Source: an uncultured bacterium
GTDB taxonomy: Bacteria > Bacteroidota > Bacteroidia > Bacteroidales > Bacteroidaceae
Length of the DNA stretch: 64,000 nucleotides
Assembly (NCBI GenBank): GCA_905215555.1
Contig: CAJMQU010000011.1
Coordinates: 1 to 64,000, forward strand
Direction of reading: 5' to 3'
Made by a program: the position numbers and the translations under genes. The number at the start of each line of letters is the position of its first letter. The stretch's first letter is position 1. A model generated the notes under the pieces. The model had not been told where the DNA came from. It saw nothing but the letters and a program-made list of their open reading frames with translations, and made no database searches. This document shows positions 8,314 to 18,200 of this stretch, piece by piece.

Positions 8314-9732
8314 ATGTCTAAAGAATTATTCTCTACTCTGCCCTACAAGGTGGCAGACATTACGCTTGCCGACTTCGGTCGCAAGGAAATCGATCTGGCA
8401 GAACAAGAAATGCCCGGCCTCATGGCTCTTCGCGAAAAGTATGGAGAAACAAAACCGTTGAAAGGAGCTCGCATCATGGGCTCGCTGCACATGACCATCC
8501 AGACAGCGGTACTGATTGAAACCCTCGTAGCACTGGGGGCCGAAGTGCGCTGGTGCTCCTGTAATATATACTCGACCCAAGATCATGCCGCAGCCGCTAT
8601 TGCCGCAACCGGCGTGCCTGTATTTGCCTGGAAAGGTGAAACTCTGGCCGAATACTGGTGGTGTACGCTCCAGGCGCTGAACTTCCCCGGCGGTAAAGGT
8701 CCTACGGTGATTGTAGACGATGGCGGAGACGCCACCATGATGATACACGTGGGGTATGAAGCTGAAAGCAACGCCTCTATTCTGGATAAAGAAGTTCATG
8801 CAGAAGATGAAATTGAATTAAATGCAATCCTGAAGTGTGTATTGGCAGAAGATCCTACACGCTGGCATCGTGTGGCTGTTGAAGTACGCGGCGTATCAGA
8901 AGAGACAACCACAGGTGTACACCGTCTGTATCAGATGCAGGAAGAAGGCAAATTACTGTTCCCGGCATTCAACGTGAACGACTCCGTAACGAAGTCTAAA
9001 TTCGACAACCTGTACGGTTGCCGCGAATCTCTTGCTGATGGCATCAAGCGCGCCACGGACGTGATGATTGCAGGTAAAGTTGTAGTAGTTTGCGGTTACG
9101 GTGATGTAGGTAAAGGATGTTCACACTCCATGCGTTCCTACGGTGCCCGTGTACTGGTTACGGAAGTAGATCCGATTTGCGCCCTGCAAGCAGCAATGGA
9201 AGGCTTTGAAGTAGTTACGATGGAAGAAGCCTGTACCGAAGGCAATATCTTTGTCACTACTACAGGTAACATCGATATCATCCGCATCGACCACATGGAG
9301 AAAATGAAAGACCAGGCCATTGTTTGTAATATCGGTCACTTCGACAACGAAATCCAGGTGGATGCGCTCAAACATTATCCCGGCATCAAGCGTGTCAATA
9401 TCAAACCGCAGGTAGACCGTTATTACTTCCCCGACGGACACAGCATTATCCTGTTGGCTGACGGACGTCTGGTTAATTTGGGTTGTGCTACCGGTCACCC
9501 GTCATTCGTTATGAGCAACTCGTTCACCAACCAGACATTGGCACAAATCGAACTGTTCAACAAAAACTATGAAACCGGTGTCTACCGTCTCCCCAAACAT
9601 CTTGATGAAGAAGTGGCGCGTTTGCACCTCGAAAAAATCGGTGTGAAACTGACAAAACTCACTCCTGAACAAGCCGCTTATATCGGTGTTAACGTGGACG
9701 GGCCGTATAAGGCTGAACACTATCGTTATTAA
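8314..9732 (+). CDS. ahcY: Adenosylhomocysteinase (SAH hydrolase)
   Basis: Splits S-adenosylhomocysteine into adenosine and homocysteine, relieving product inhibition of methyltransferases; an NAD-dependent cytoplasmic tetramer. 472 residues from the chosen start. Visible motifs: GSLHMTIQTAVLIETL, CNIYSTQDHAAA, the NAD-binding GYGDVGKGCSHSMRS, NIGHFDNEI, and the C-terminal PEQAAYIGVNVDGPYKAEHYRY with the conserved Lys/Tyr of the family. I use 8314 rather than 8269 because the upstream ATG overlaps the -33/-7 promoter and the family begins MSKELFSTLPYKVADI. Single-gene unit flanked downstream by a 27-bp inverted repeat. Confidence 0.96.
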   Translation: MSKELFSTLPYKVADITLADFGRKEIDLAEQEMPGLMALREKYGETKPLKGARIMGSLHMTIQTAVLIETLVALGAEVRWCSCNIYSTQDHAAAAIAATGVPVFAWKGETLAEYWWCTLQALNFPGGKGPTVIVDDGGDATMMIHVGYEAESNASILDKEVHAEDEIELNAILKCVLAEDPTRWHRVAVEVRGVSEETTTGVHRLYQMQEEGKLLFPAFNVNDSVTKSKFDNLYGCRESLADGIKRATDVMIAGKVVVVCGYGDVGKGCSHSMRSYGARVLVTEVDPICALQAAMEGFEVVTMEEACTEGNIFVTTTGNIDIIRIDHMEKMKDQAIVCNIGHFDNEIQVDALKHYPGIKRVNIKPQVDRYYFPDGHSIILLADGRLVNLGCATGHPSFVMSNSFTNQTLAQIELFNKNYETGVYRLPKHLDEEVARLHLEKIGVKLTKLTPEQAAYIGVNVDGPYKAEHYRY

Positions 9733-9736
9733 TAAC

Positions 9737-9814
9737 GAAATGAAGAATGAAGAATGAAGAATTGGCAGCGCTATAAGTCCGCATGGTAATTCTTCATTCT
9801 TCATTCTTCATTTC
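9737..9814. terminator. 27-bp perfect inverted repeat after ahcY
   Basis: Arms 9737-9763 and 9788-9814 are perfect reverse complements built from a repeated GAAGAAT heptad-like unit, loop 24 nt. It fills the entire space between ahcY and yfhO. It probably terminates or stabilises the ahcY transcript; a similar but imperfect element lies at 39446-39519. Confidence 0.65.
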
Positions 9815-9832
9815 ATAAAAAATCCCGTTTTT

Positions 9833-12340
9833 ATGAAAAAGCTCCTCCCCGACCTTCTGGTCATTCTTATCTACGCCGTTCTTTCGTTCGCCTACTTCTT
9901 CCCGGCGGATATAGAAAACCGCATTCTTTTCCAACATGACACAGCTGCCGGCGCCGGTGCCGGACAAGAAGCATTAAAGTATCGCGAGGAAACCGGTGAA
10001 TATACGCGCTGGACAAACTCATTGTTCGGTGGCATGCCGACCTATCAGATAGCTCCCAGCTATGAATCGACGAAATCACTGACATGGATACAGAAAGTAT
10101 ACCAACTGTTTCTTCCCACGTACGTGAACCTGACCTTCATCCTGATGTTGGGCTTTTTCATCCTGTTGCGCGCATTCGGTATACCGGTGTGGCTGGCGGG
10201 ATTGGGCGGACTGCTGTGGGCATTCTCGTCCTACTTCTTCATTCTGATATCTGCCGGACATATATGGAAATTCATCACACTGGCTTATATCCCCCCCACA
10301 ATAGCAGGTATCATACTGGCCTACCGGGGTAAGTATTTGGCAGGAGGTATCGTCACAGCCCTGTTCGTTGCCCTGCAAATCTTGTCGAACCACGTGCAGA
10401 TGAGTTATTATTTCCTGTTTGTCATCCTGTTCATTGTAGGAGCTTACTTTGAGGACGCATGGCGCAACAAGACCCTACCACAATTCCTTAAAGCAAGCGG
10501 GGTGCTTGCAGTAGCCGCACTTATCGGTATCTGTATCAACCTGTCGAACCTATATCATACTTACGAGTATAGCAAAGAAACCATGCGTGGCAAAAGTGAA
10601 CTTGTAGAAACAGGCGATGCCGCCAAACAGACCAGCAGCGGACTGGACCGGGACTACATCACCCACTGGAGCTATGGTATCGGCGAGACATGGACCCTGT
10701 TAGTACCCAATTTTAAAGGCGGTGCTTCCATTCCTCTCGCTGCAAACGAAACAGCTATGGAAAAAGCCAACCCGATGTATGCCGGATTATACCAGCAATT
10801 GCCCCAATACTTTGGAGACCAGCCTATGACATCAGGTCCCGTCTATGTAGGTGCTTTCGTATTATTCCTTTTCATCCTGGGTTGCTTTATTGTCAAAGGT
10901 CCGTTGAAGTGGGCACTAATCGGAGCTACTTTCTTCTCCATCGTTCTCGCATGGGGAAAGAATTTCATGCCGCTGACGGATTTCTTTATCGATTATATAC
11001 CTATGTACAGTAAGTTCCGTGCCGTATCTTCCATTCTCGTCATTGCAGAGTTTACAATTCCATTGCTGGCTATCTTCGCACTGAAAAAAGTACTGGAAGA
11101 ACCGGAAATACTGAAAAAGAAACTAAAGTTTGCCGGTATCAGTTTCGGATTGACGGCAGGTGTAGCCTTGATATTGGCTGCCATACCAGGAGCTTTCAGT
11201 TCTTCATTTGTTCCTGCACAAGAGGCTCAGATGTTGCAGAATGCAGTCAACCAGGGCATGATTCCCAACGAAGAATTGTCCGGAATCCTTTCTAACCTAG
11301 GAGAGATGCGTGCTGCAATGGTTAGTTCCGACGCGTTGCGTAGCTTCATTATCGTTGTAATCGGCTGCTCGTTACTGTGGTTCTATTATAGTGGTAAACT
11401 AAAGAAAACAGTAGTAATTGCCGGGATTGCCATTCTTTGTGTGGTAGATATGTGGGGAGTAAACAAACGTTACTTGCACGATGACCAATTTGTGCCCCGC
11501 TCCGCCCAAGTCGATACCTTTAAGAAAACGGAAACTGACGAAGAAATCCTGCAAGATACTGATCCCAATTATCGTGTCTTCAGCCTTTCCAGAGATGCAT
11601 TCAGTGAAAACAGAACCTCTTACTGGCATAAGAGCATAGCCGGTTACCATGCCGCCAAACTACGCCGCTATCAGGAAATGATAGAGCGCCACATTACTCC
11701 CGAAATGCAAGCTGCCTATCAAGCCATCGCCAGTGCAGGCGGAAAAATGGATAGCGTGGACTTTTCTAAACTCCACATATTAAATATGCTGAATACGAAG
11801 TATTTCATCCTTCCTACCGGACAAAACCAGACCACCCCTATTATGAACCCGTATGCCTACGGCAATGCGTGGTTTGTAGATAAGGTAGAATACGTGGATA
11901 ATGCCAATCAGGAAATTGACGCTCTGCACACCATATTACCAACGGAAACAGCCGTAGTAGACGCCCGTTTTAAGGAAACCCTGAAGGGTGCAACGACTTC
12001 TTATAAAGACAGCCTCTCAAGTGTTCGGCTGACAAGCTACGAACCTAACCGCTTGGTTTACGAAACCAATAATTCGAAAGACGGTGTAGTTGTATTCTCC
12101 GAAATCTATTATCCGGATGGCTGGATAGCTACCATCGATGGAGAGCCTGCCGACATTGCGCGTGCCGACTACATCCTACGTTCCATGTACGTCCCTGCCG
12201 GAAAACACACCATCGAAATGCGCTTTGATCCAAAAAGCCTGCACGTGACGGAAGGTATCGCTTACGCAGCACTGGCGTTGATGGTGATTGGAATTATGAT
12301 ATTGGTGATACTATACAGAAGGAAATTAAGTTCACGCTAA
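9833..12340 (+). CDS. YfhO-family polytopic membrane protein
   Basis: An 835-residue inner-membrane protein. It has a first membrane helix at residues 5-23 (LLVILIYAVLSFAYFFP), then about 11-12 hydrophobic segments up to residue about 540, a large extracytoplasmic domain of about 270 residues (YRVFSLSRDAFSENRTSYWHKS onward), and a last helix near 805-828. This architecture is that of GT-C-like YfhO proteins, which in Gram-positives add sugars to lipoteichoic acid; in Bacteroides no role is established. The neighbouring genes give no functional hint. The start ATG lies 19 bases after the inverted repeat that ends ahcY. Confidence 0.85.
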   Translation: MKKLLPDLLVILIYAVLSFAYFFPADIENRILFQHDTAAGAGAGQEALKYREETGEYTRWTNSLFGGMPTYQIAPSYESTKSLTWIQKVYQLFLPTYVNLTFILMLGFFILLRAFGIPVWLAGLGGLLWAFSSYFFILISAGHIWKFITLAYIPPTIAGIILAYRGKYLAGGIVTALFVALQILSNHVQMSYYFLFVILFIVGAYFEDAWRNKTLPQFLKASGVLAVAALIGICINLSNLYHTYEYSKETMRGKSELVETGDAAKQTSSGLDRDYITHWSYGIGETWTLLVPNFKGGASIPLAANETAMEKANPMYAGLYQQLPQYFGDQPMTSGPVYVGAFVLFLFILGCFIVKGPLKWALIGATFFSIVLAWGKNFMPLTDFFIDYIPMYSKFRAVSSILVIAEFTIPLLAIFALKKVLEEPEILKKKLKFAGISFGLTAGVALILAAIPGAFSSSFVPAQEAQMLQNAVNQGMIPNEELSGILSNLGEMRAAMVSSDALRSFIIVVIGCSLLWFYYSGKLKKTVVIAGIAILCVVDMWGVNKRYLHDDQFVPRSAQVDTFKKTETDEEILQDTDPNYRVFSLSRDAFSENRTSYWHKSIAGYHAAKLRRYQEMIERHITPEMQAAYQAIASAGGKMDSVDFSKLHILNMLNTKYFILPTGQNQTTPIMNPYAYGNAWFVDKVEYVDNANQEIDALHTILPTETAVVDARFKETLKGATTSYKDSLSSVRLTSYEPNRLVYETNNSKDGVVVFSEIYYPDGWIATIDGEPADIARADYILRSMYVPAGKHTIEMRFDPKSLHVTEGIAYAALALMVIGIMILVILYRRKLSSR

Positions 12341-12380
12341 TATCTTTCAAGGTGGAGCTAACTCCCTTCTATAGCCTCCT

Positions 12381-12427
12381 TAATATAAACACCCGAATGT
12401 AACCGTTACATTCGGGTGTTTATATTA
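12381..12427. terminator. Terminator with 23-bp perfect stem after yfhO
   Basis: Bases 12381-12403 are the exact reverse complement of 12405-12427 with a single central base, making a 47-bp palindrome (core ACACCCGAATGTAAC). It ends three bases before a tandem array. It can serve yfhO and possibly the minus-strand AraC gene. Confidence 0.75.
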
Positions 12428-12430
12428 ACG

Positions 12431-12554
12431 CATCTATATATCCAGCATTTCCCATCTATATATCCAACACTTCCGATCTATATATCCAACATCTCCCATC
12501 TATATATCCAACGTCTCCCATCTATATATCCAACGTCTCCCATCTATATATCTG
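12431..12554. repeat. Intergenic tandem array, 22-bp period (array B)
   Basis: Five consecutive 22-nt units (starts 12431, 12453, 12475, 12497, 12519) plus a 14-nt partial, unit consensus CATCTATATATCCAACRTCTCC split here as CATCTATATATCC + AACRTCTCC. The units at 12497 and 12519 are identical. A 60-codon open frame through the array is an artefact of the repeat. The following 160 bases to the AraC stop hold nothing recognisable. Confidence 0.9.
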
Positions 12555-12715
12555 TGAAACACGTGAACTTTCCGCTACAAAAGTTTCTAATAGAATAGCC
12601 TTTATTAATGACTATCATTCTTTCAGCCGGAAAACCGATGGGTAGTACGGTTGACGAGATATGAAAGAACTGAAAGATAATAAGGGGACCTTGCAGACCA
12701 CATACGAAACCTAAA

Positions 12716-13594
12716 TTATTTATATCTACTTCTATATTCTTTGGGAGTAATCTCCATTTCCTTTGTGAATGCCTTCGAGAAATGAAACTGGTCATAATAT
12801 CCCAACCGGAAAGCAATCTCCTTGATTTTTAAGTCAGAGAATTGCAGATAAGAACAAGCACGCTGAATTTTCAGCTGATTGTAATATTCCATCGGAGCAT
12901 AAGACGTTCTTTCCGAAAACAAAGCGCTGAAATGGGATGCAGAGTAGTTCACATGCTGCGCTATATCTTCCAGCGTGATTTTAGTCTCCATATTCTCTTT
13001 CATATACGAGATGCTTTTCTGTACAAAGTCAGTTTCCCTCACCTTTTTTATTTCCCTAAACTGATTAATATACTTCAAAGAAGCGAGAAAGTGCATCAGG
13101 CAGAAGCTTACATACTCCAGATTTTCAGGGCTATACCCCATTTCCAGATTCTGAAACATTTCCTCGAATAGTAGAAAACGGTCATCATAACGGCTTTTGT
13201 CCGACTCTTCCAGAGATATAATCTTACCTATTATAGATGAGAACATAGTCACACTCTCGCCACAAAAGTGTATCCAGTAAATGCTCCATGGGTTAACCTC
13301 ATCAGCACCATATGCATGTTTTTCATTGGCAGGTAATATAAAGGCCTGGTTTTTATGTAGAACATGTTTTTCACCATTATAAGCAACCCAACCACACCCT
13401 TCTTCACAATATATAAAGACATTCTCATTTGTCCCCTGCTCCCGTTCCCTGAAATGGAATTGAGCACGGGGATAATAACCTATATGACTGACAAATAATT
13501 GCTTTGTAATATTATTCTCCCGTTGAAGGTTACGTATATTATAAGGTGTAACAATAGCCTTCTCTCCTTTAAAGCCTTCCGCTACTTTTTCCAT
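12716..13594 (-). CDS. AraC-family transcriptional regulator of PUL 1
   Basis: A 292-residue one-component regulator. Residues about 25-150 form an AraC-type cupin sensor (HFREREQGTNENVFIYCEEG, GWVAYNGEKHVLHKNQAFILPANEKHAY). Residues about 190-290 form the double helix-turn-helix (ITLEDIAQHVNYSASHFSALF and KIKEIAFRLGYYDQFHFSKAF, ending ITPKEYRSRYK). It is divergent from the MFS sugar porter with a 183-bp AT-rich space between them, so it probably responds to the imported sugar and activates the adjacent transport and glycan genes. No hybrid two-component or ECF regulator is present in this locus, so it is the best regulator candidate. Confidence 0.88.
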   Translation of the reverse strand: MEKVAEGFKGEKAIVTPYNIRNLQRENNITKQLFVSHIGYYPRAQFHFREREQGTNENVFIYCEEGCGWVAYNGEKHVLHKNQAFILPANEKHAYGADEVNPWSIYWIHFCGESVTMFSSIIGKIISLEESDKSRYDDRFLLFEEMFQNLEMGYSPENLEYVSFCLMHFLASLKYINQFREIKKVRETDFVQKSISYMKENMETKITLEDIAQHVNYSASHFSALFSERTSYAPMEYYNQLKIQRACSYLQFSDLKIKEIAFRLGYYDQFHFSKAFTKEMEITPKEYRSRYK

Positions 13595-13748
13595 GATATA
13601 TGATTTTGGTTGTTTTTTACATATTTCTCATAGTATTTTACATGTATACCTATCATTATCCTATTTTCGAGGTATTTCACTGATAAATATAATAAGATTA
13701 TACATATATTTGATAACAATCTGCATTTTTTTATTGACTTTTAAGGCA

Positions 13749-13756
13749 TACATTTG
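13749..13756 (+). promoter_or_regulatory. -7 box of the MFS sugar porter gene
   Basis: TACATTTG, 21 bases before the ATG at 13778. The -33 region reads ATTT at 13725-13728, a weak match as expected for an activator-dependent promoter. Confidence 0.55.
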
Positions 13757-13777
13757 CCATACATTAAAACGGATATT

Positions 13778-15163
13778 ATGAAAACAAAATCTATTAGCAA
13801 TAATTTTTACCTCCTGCTTATTTCATTAGTTTCAGCCATGGGCGGACTACTTTTCGGATACGATTGGGTAGTTATCGGTGGTGCCAAACCCTTCTACGAA
13901 GTTTTCTTTGGAATAACTAACTCACCGGGCATGCAAGGGTGGGTTATGGGTAGTGCCATTCTCGGTTGTTTAATAGGAGTCATGGTTGCCGGTGTCCTAT
14001 CCGACCGGTACGGACGTAAACCTCTCATGATAGTTGCCTCTATCACATTTACCGTTTCTGCAATCGGAACAGGAGCTGTGAATGAGATTGACTGGTTCAT
14101 TTTCTACCGCATATTCGGAGGTATAGGCATTGGAATCGCTTCCAATCTTTCACCGATGTATATAGCGGAAGTCTCCCCCAGTGAAGTAAGGGGAAAATTC
14201 GTATCTATCAATCAGTTAACAATAGTATTAGGCATTCTGGCCGCCCAGATTGTCAACTGGTTGATTGCAGATCCGGTGGTAGCCGGCGAAGATATTCTGA
14301 GCACGTGGAACGGGCAAACAGGATGGCGCTGGATGTTTTGGGCAGAAGTTGTTCCCTCATTACTATTCTTTATTCTGGTATTTTTTATTCCTGAAAGCCC
14401 CCGTTGGCTGGCCACCAAACACCGATACACCAAAGCCGAAAGTATTTTAAGCCGTATAGGTGGAAAAGAATATGCCAAAACAGAGGTCGCGACCATAAAG
14501 ACTGTTTTGCATACAACCAAAGAGAAAGTAAATATCCGCCTGCTCTTTCAGGGAAAAATGCCGGGAATATTATTGATAGGTATCGTTATCGCAGCTTTCC
14601 AACAATGGTGTGGCCTCAATGTCATTTTCAACTATGCGCAAGAAATCTTTGCGGCTGCCGGTTATGGAGTTTCCGACATTCTGTTCAATATTGTAGTGAC
14701 GGGAGTGACAAATGTGATATTCACTTTTGTAGGCATGTACACTGTAGATAAGTTAGGACGACGTTCACTTATGTTGTTCGGTGCTTCAGGATTAGCCTGC
14801 ATTTATATAATCATGGGAGTATGCTATTATCTAAACATTACCGGAATAGCAGTATTGACAATGGTAGTGTTAGCCATCGCCTGTTATGCGATGACCTTGG
14901 CTCCCGTGACTTGGGTCGTATTATCTGAAATATTCCCAAACCGTATACGTGGTATGGCAATGGCCGTTTCCACCTTTTCCCTTTGGGCTGCGTGCTTTGT
15001 TCTGACATATACATTCCCGCTATTGAACTCCGGATTAGGAGCTTACGGTACTTTCTGGCTATACGGAATTATATGTATTCTCGGATTTATATTCATCAAA
15101 ATCAGGTTGCCCGAAACGAAAGGGAAATCCCTGGAAAGCATTGAGAAAGAACTGACTAATTAA
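13778..15163 (+). CDS. MFS sugar porter (XylE/GLUT-like proton symporter)
   Basis: A 461-residue 12-helix transporter of the sugar porter family in the inner membrane. Signatures: GGLLFGYDWVVIGG in helix 1, DRYGRKPLM in loop 2-3, GGIGIGIASNLSPMYIAE in helix 4, PESPRWL before the central loop, the QQ(W) motif AAFQQWCGLNVIFNY in helix 7, and PETKGKSLE at the C-terminus. It imports a monosaccharide, probably one released by the PUL 1 enzymes. The annotated start follows the -7 box; the upstream ATG-like position would overlap that box. It is divergent from the AraC regulator and followed 97 bases later by the DUF5107-TPR gene, with a stem-loop between. Confidence 0.92.
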   Translation: MKTKSISNNFYLLLISLVSAMGGLLFGYDWVVIGGAKPFYEVFFGITNSPGMQGWVMGSAILGCLIGVMVAGVLSDRYGRKPLMIVASITFTVSAIGTGAVNEIDWFIFYRIFGGIGIGIASNLSPMYIAEVSPSEVRGKFVSINQLTIVLGILAAQIVNWLIADPVVAGEDILSTWNGQTGWRWMFWAEVVPSLLFFILVFFIPESPRWLATKHRYTKAESILSRIGGKEYAKTEVATIKTVLHTTKEKVNIRLLFQGKMPGILLIGIVIAAFQQWCGLNVIFNYAQEIFAAAGYGVSDILFNIVVTGVTNVIFTFVGMYTVDKLGRRSLMLFGASGLACIYIIMGVCYYLNITGIAVLTMVVLAIACYAMTLAPVTWVVLSEIFPNRIRGMAMAVSTFSLWAACFVLTYTFPLLNSGLGAYGTFWLYGIICILGFIFIKIRLPETKGKSLESIEKELTN

Positions 15164-15194
15164 AATAAAAATTTCATTTTTCGAATTATTTTTA

Positions 15195-15225
15195 TTTAAG
15201 CGATGACTCCTGTTCATCGTTTAAA
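15195..15225 (+). other. Stem-loop between MFS porter and DUF5107-TPR genes
   Basis: TTTAAGCGATGA (15195-15206) pairs with TCATCGTTTAAA (15214-15225) with one G-T pair. No T-run follows, so it is more likely an mRNA stability or processing element than a terminator. Confidence 0.4.
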
Positions 15226-15260
15226 TCCCCCTTATTGTCTCAAAAAACAATAAATACCTT

Positions 15261-18200
15261 ATGGAAAAGATTACAGAATATTTAATTCAGCCCACTCTCT
15301 TTGAAAAAGGAGTAGTAAAAGTCTGGAAAGAGACCGTAAAGCTTCCAACCTACGAAATAGGCGAGGAAGAGAAAAACCCTATTTTCCTGGAGAAGCGCGT
15401 TTATCAGGGAAGTTCGGGAGTAGTATATCCCTATCCTGTTGTTGAAAAAATAGGTGATGAAAAAAAGGAGAAGGAATACAAAGCCTATTTTCTTGAGAAT
15501 GAATATCTCAAGATAATGATACTGCCGGAATTGGGCGGACGCGTACAAATGGCCTACGATAAAGTAAAGAAACGCCATTTTGTATATTACAACCAAGTCA
15601 TCAAACCTGCATTGGTAGGATTGACCGGCCCCTGGATATCAGGCGGAATAGAATTTAACTGGCCTCAGCACCACCGTCCCAGTACTTACCTTCCCACCGA
15701 CTGCACCATTGAAGAAAATGCGGACGGCAGTAAAACCGTATGGTGTAATGAGGTGGAACGCATGTTCAATATGAAAGGAATGCAGGGGTTCACACTACAT
15801 CCGGGCAAATCCTATTTGGAAATCAAGGTCAAGGTCTACAACCGTACTCCTTTCCCGCAAACTTTCCTATGGTGGGCCAACCCTGCCGTAGTTGTCAACG
15901 ACCATTATCACTCGGTTTTCCCACCCGATGTACATGCCGTATTTGACCATGGGAAAAGAGATGTATCCAACTTTCCGATTGCCACAGGAGTATATTACAA
16001 ACAGGATTACTCGGAAGGAGTTGACATCTCCAAATATAAGAATATCCCTGTTCCTACTTCATACATGGCCATCCAGTCACGTTATAACTTTGTCGGTGGC
16101 TATGAAGAAAATGTGCAAGCAGGACTATTACACGTAGCCGACCACCACCTGTCCCCCGGTAAAAAACAATGGACCTGGGGTAACGGCGATTTCGGGATTG
16201 CCTGGGACAGAAACCTCACCGATGAAGACGGCCCCTATATCGAACTGATGACCGGAGTCTACACAGACAACCAACCCGACTTTACCTGGCTGCAACCTTA
16301 TGAAGAAAAATCATGGATGCAATACTTCATGCCATACAGCGAAGTAGGATACGTAAAAAATGCATCCAAAGATTTCATTCTGAATCTGGACGTAGCGGAT
16401 AATACCGCCCATATCATAGTATATGCAACCGGAAAACAGGAAGACATCAAAATCGAATTAAAAGATGTAACCGGAAAAATCCTGCTAAGCCAGATAACAG
16501 CCCTTTCCCCGGAAAGTATATTTAAAACCCAAGTAGAGACTACCGGACAACTGCCGGAAGAACTCACCCTCTCCATATACGACAGGGATGGAAGACCTCT
16601 TTTAGAGTACAAGGCCGACAAACCAGAGATAAAGCCCACACCGGATCCCGCCAAAGCGGCTAAACAACCCGAAGAAATAGCTTCCATAGAGCAGCTTTTC
16701 TTAACCGGATTGCATCTGGAACAATATCGTCATGCCACGTATGACCCAATGGCTTATTACAAGGAGGCTCTGGACAGAGAACCCGGTGACGCCCGTTGCA
16801 ACAACGCAGTCGGTTTGTTGAATATGCGCCGCGGAAAGTTTGAAGAAGCTGAAAAATATTTCCATAAAGCCATAGAAACATTGACAGAGCGTAGTCCTAA
16901 CCCATATGATGGAGAACCCTATTACAATTTAGGATGGAGCCTGAAAATGCAAGGCAAATATGATGAAGCATACAATGCTTATTACAAATCGACCTGGAAT
17001 GCTGCCTGGAGAGATGCAGGATATTTTAGTGTAGCCCAAATAGACTGCATCAGAAAGGACTGGACTGCCGCTTTGGAACATATCGACCTGGCGCTCATAC
17101 ACAATTGGCATAACCATAAGGCACGCCAGCTCAAAGCTTCCATCCTAAGGCATTCCGGACAAACAGATGAAGCCTTAAAATTCATCGGAGAATCGTTGAC
17201 TATTGATAAATTCAATTTAGGATGTCGCTTTGAAAAGTATTTCATCGAAAACGTTTCTACTGATTTACAAGAAATGAAAGAGATGCTTAACGGCGGAGTA
17301 CATAACTATATTGAATATGCATTCGACTTTGCCGCAGCCGGAATGTATGAGGAAGCGTCCCGGATAATGCACACCTATATGGATGAAGAAACCGCCATTT
17401 ACCCCATGGCCGCCTATATGACAGGATATTTCGCATCTATGTCGGGAGATACTGAATCGGCATTACAATGGTACCGGAAAGCGCAAAGTTTGTCTCCTCA
17501 CAAATGCTTCCCCAACAGAATTGACGAAGTGAATGTACTGACAGATGCCATGAAAATGAATCCGGAAGATTTCAAGGCTCCCTACTATCTGGGGAACTTC
17601 TGGTATGCACACCGCTGTTATGAAGAAGCCATTGCCTGCTGGGAGAAATCAGTAGAGATAAATAACCTGTTTCCTACAGCTCTACGTAACCTCTCATTGG
17701 CTTATTACAACAAGAGAGGCAGGAAAGAAGAAGCGTGCCGATTATTGGAAAAAGCATTCGAACTGGATGAAACAGACGCCCGCATCTTCATGGAATTGGA
17801 CCAGTTGTACAAGAAAATGGGAAGACCCCATGCAGAACGCCTGGCTTTTCTTGAGGCACATCCGGACTTAGTAGCACAACGGGACGACTTATGTATAGAA
17901 CGGATAACCCTCTATAATCAGTTAGGAGAATATGAAAAAGCCAAAAGACTGATAGCCGCACAAAAATTCCATCCGTGGGAAGGTGGTGAAGGTAAAGTCA
18001 CAGGGCAATATATTCTCTGCCGGGTAGAACTTGCCAAGAAAGCTATTAAAGAGAAGCGGTATACTGAGGCCATCAGCCTTTTAAAAGAGACAGACCATTA
18101 CCCACACAATCTGGGTGAAGGCAAACTGATCAACGCTGAAGAGAATGAGGTGGACTACTATAAAGGGATAGCCTGCCAAAGACTGGGCAACGAAGCCGAA

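Noticed and set aside
12431..12554. Possible CRISPR array
   Set aside because: Units are directly adjacent with no spacers, and no cas gene is present in the window.
12416..12598. 60-codon frame across array B
   Set aside because: A 22-bp repeat cycles through all frames and by chance lacks stops; the peptide is only the repeat translated.
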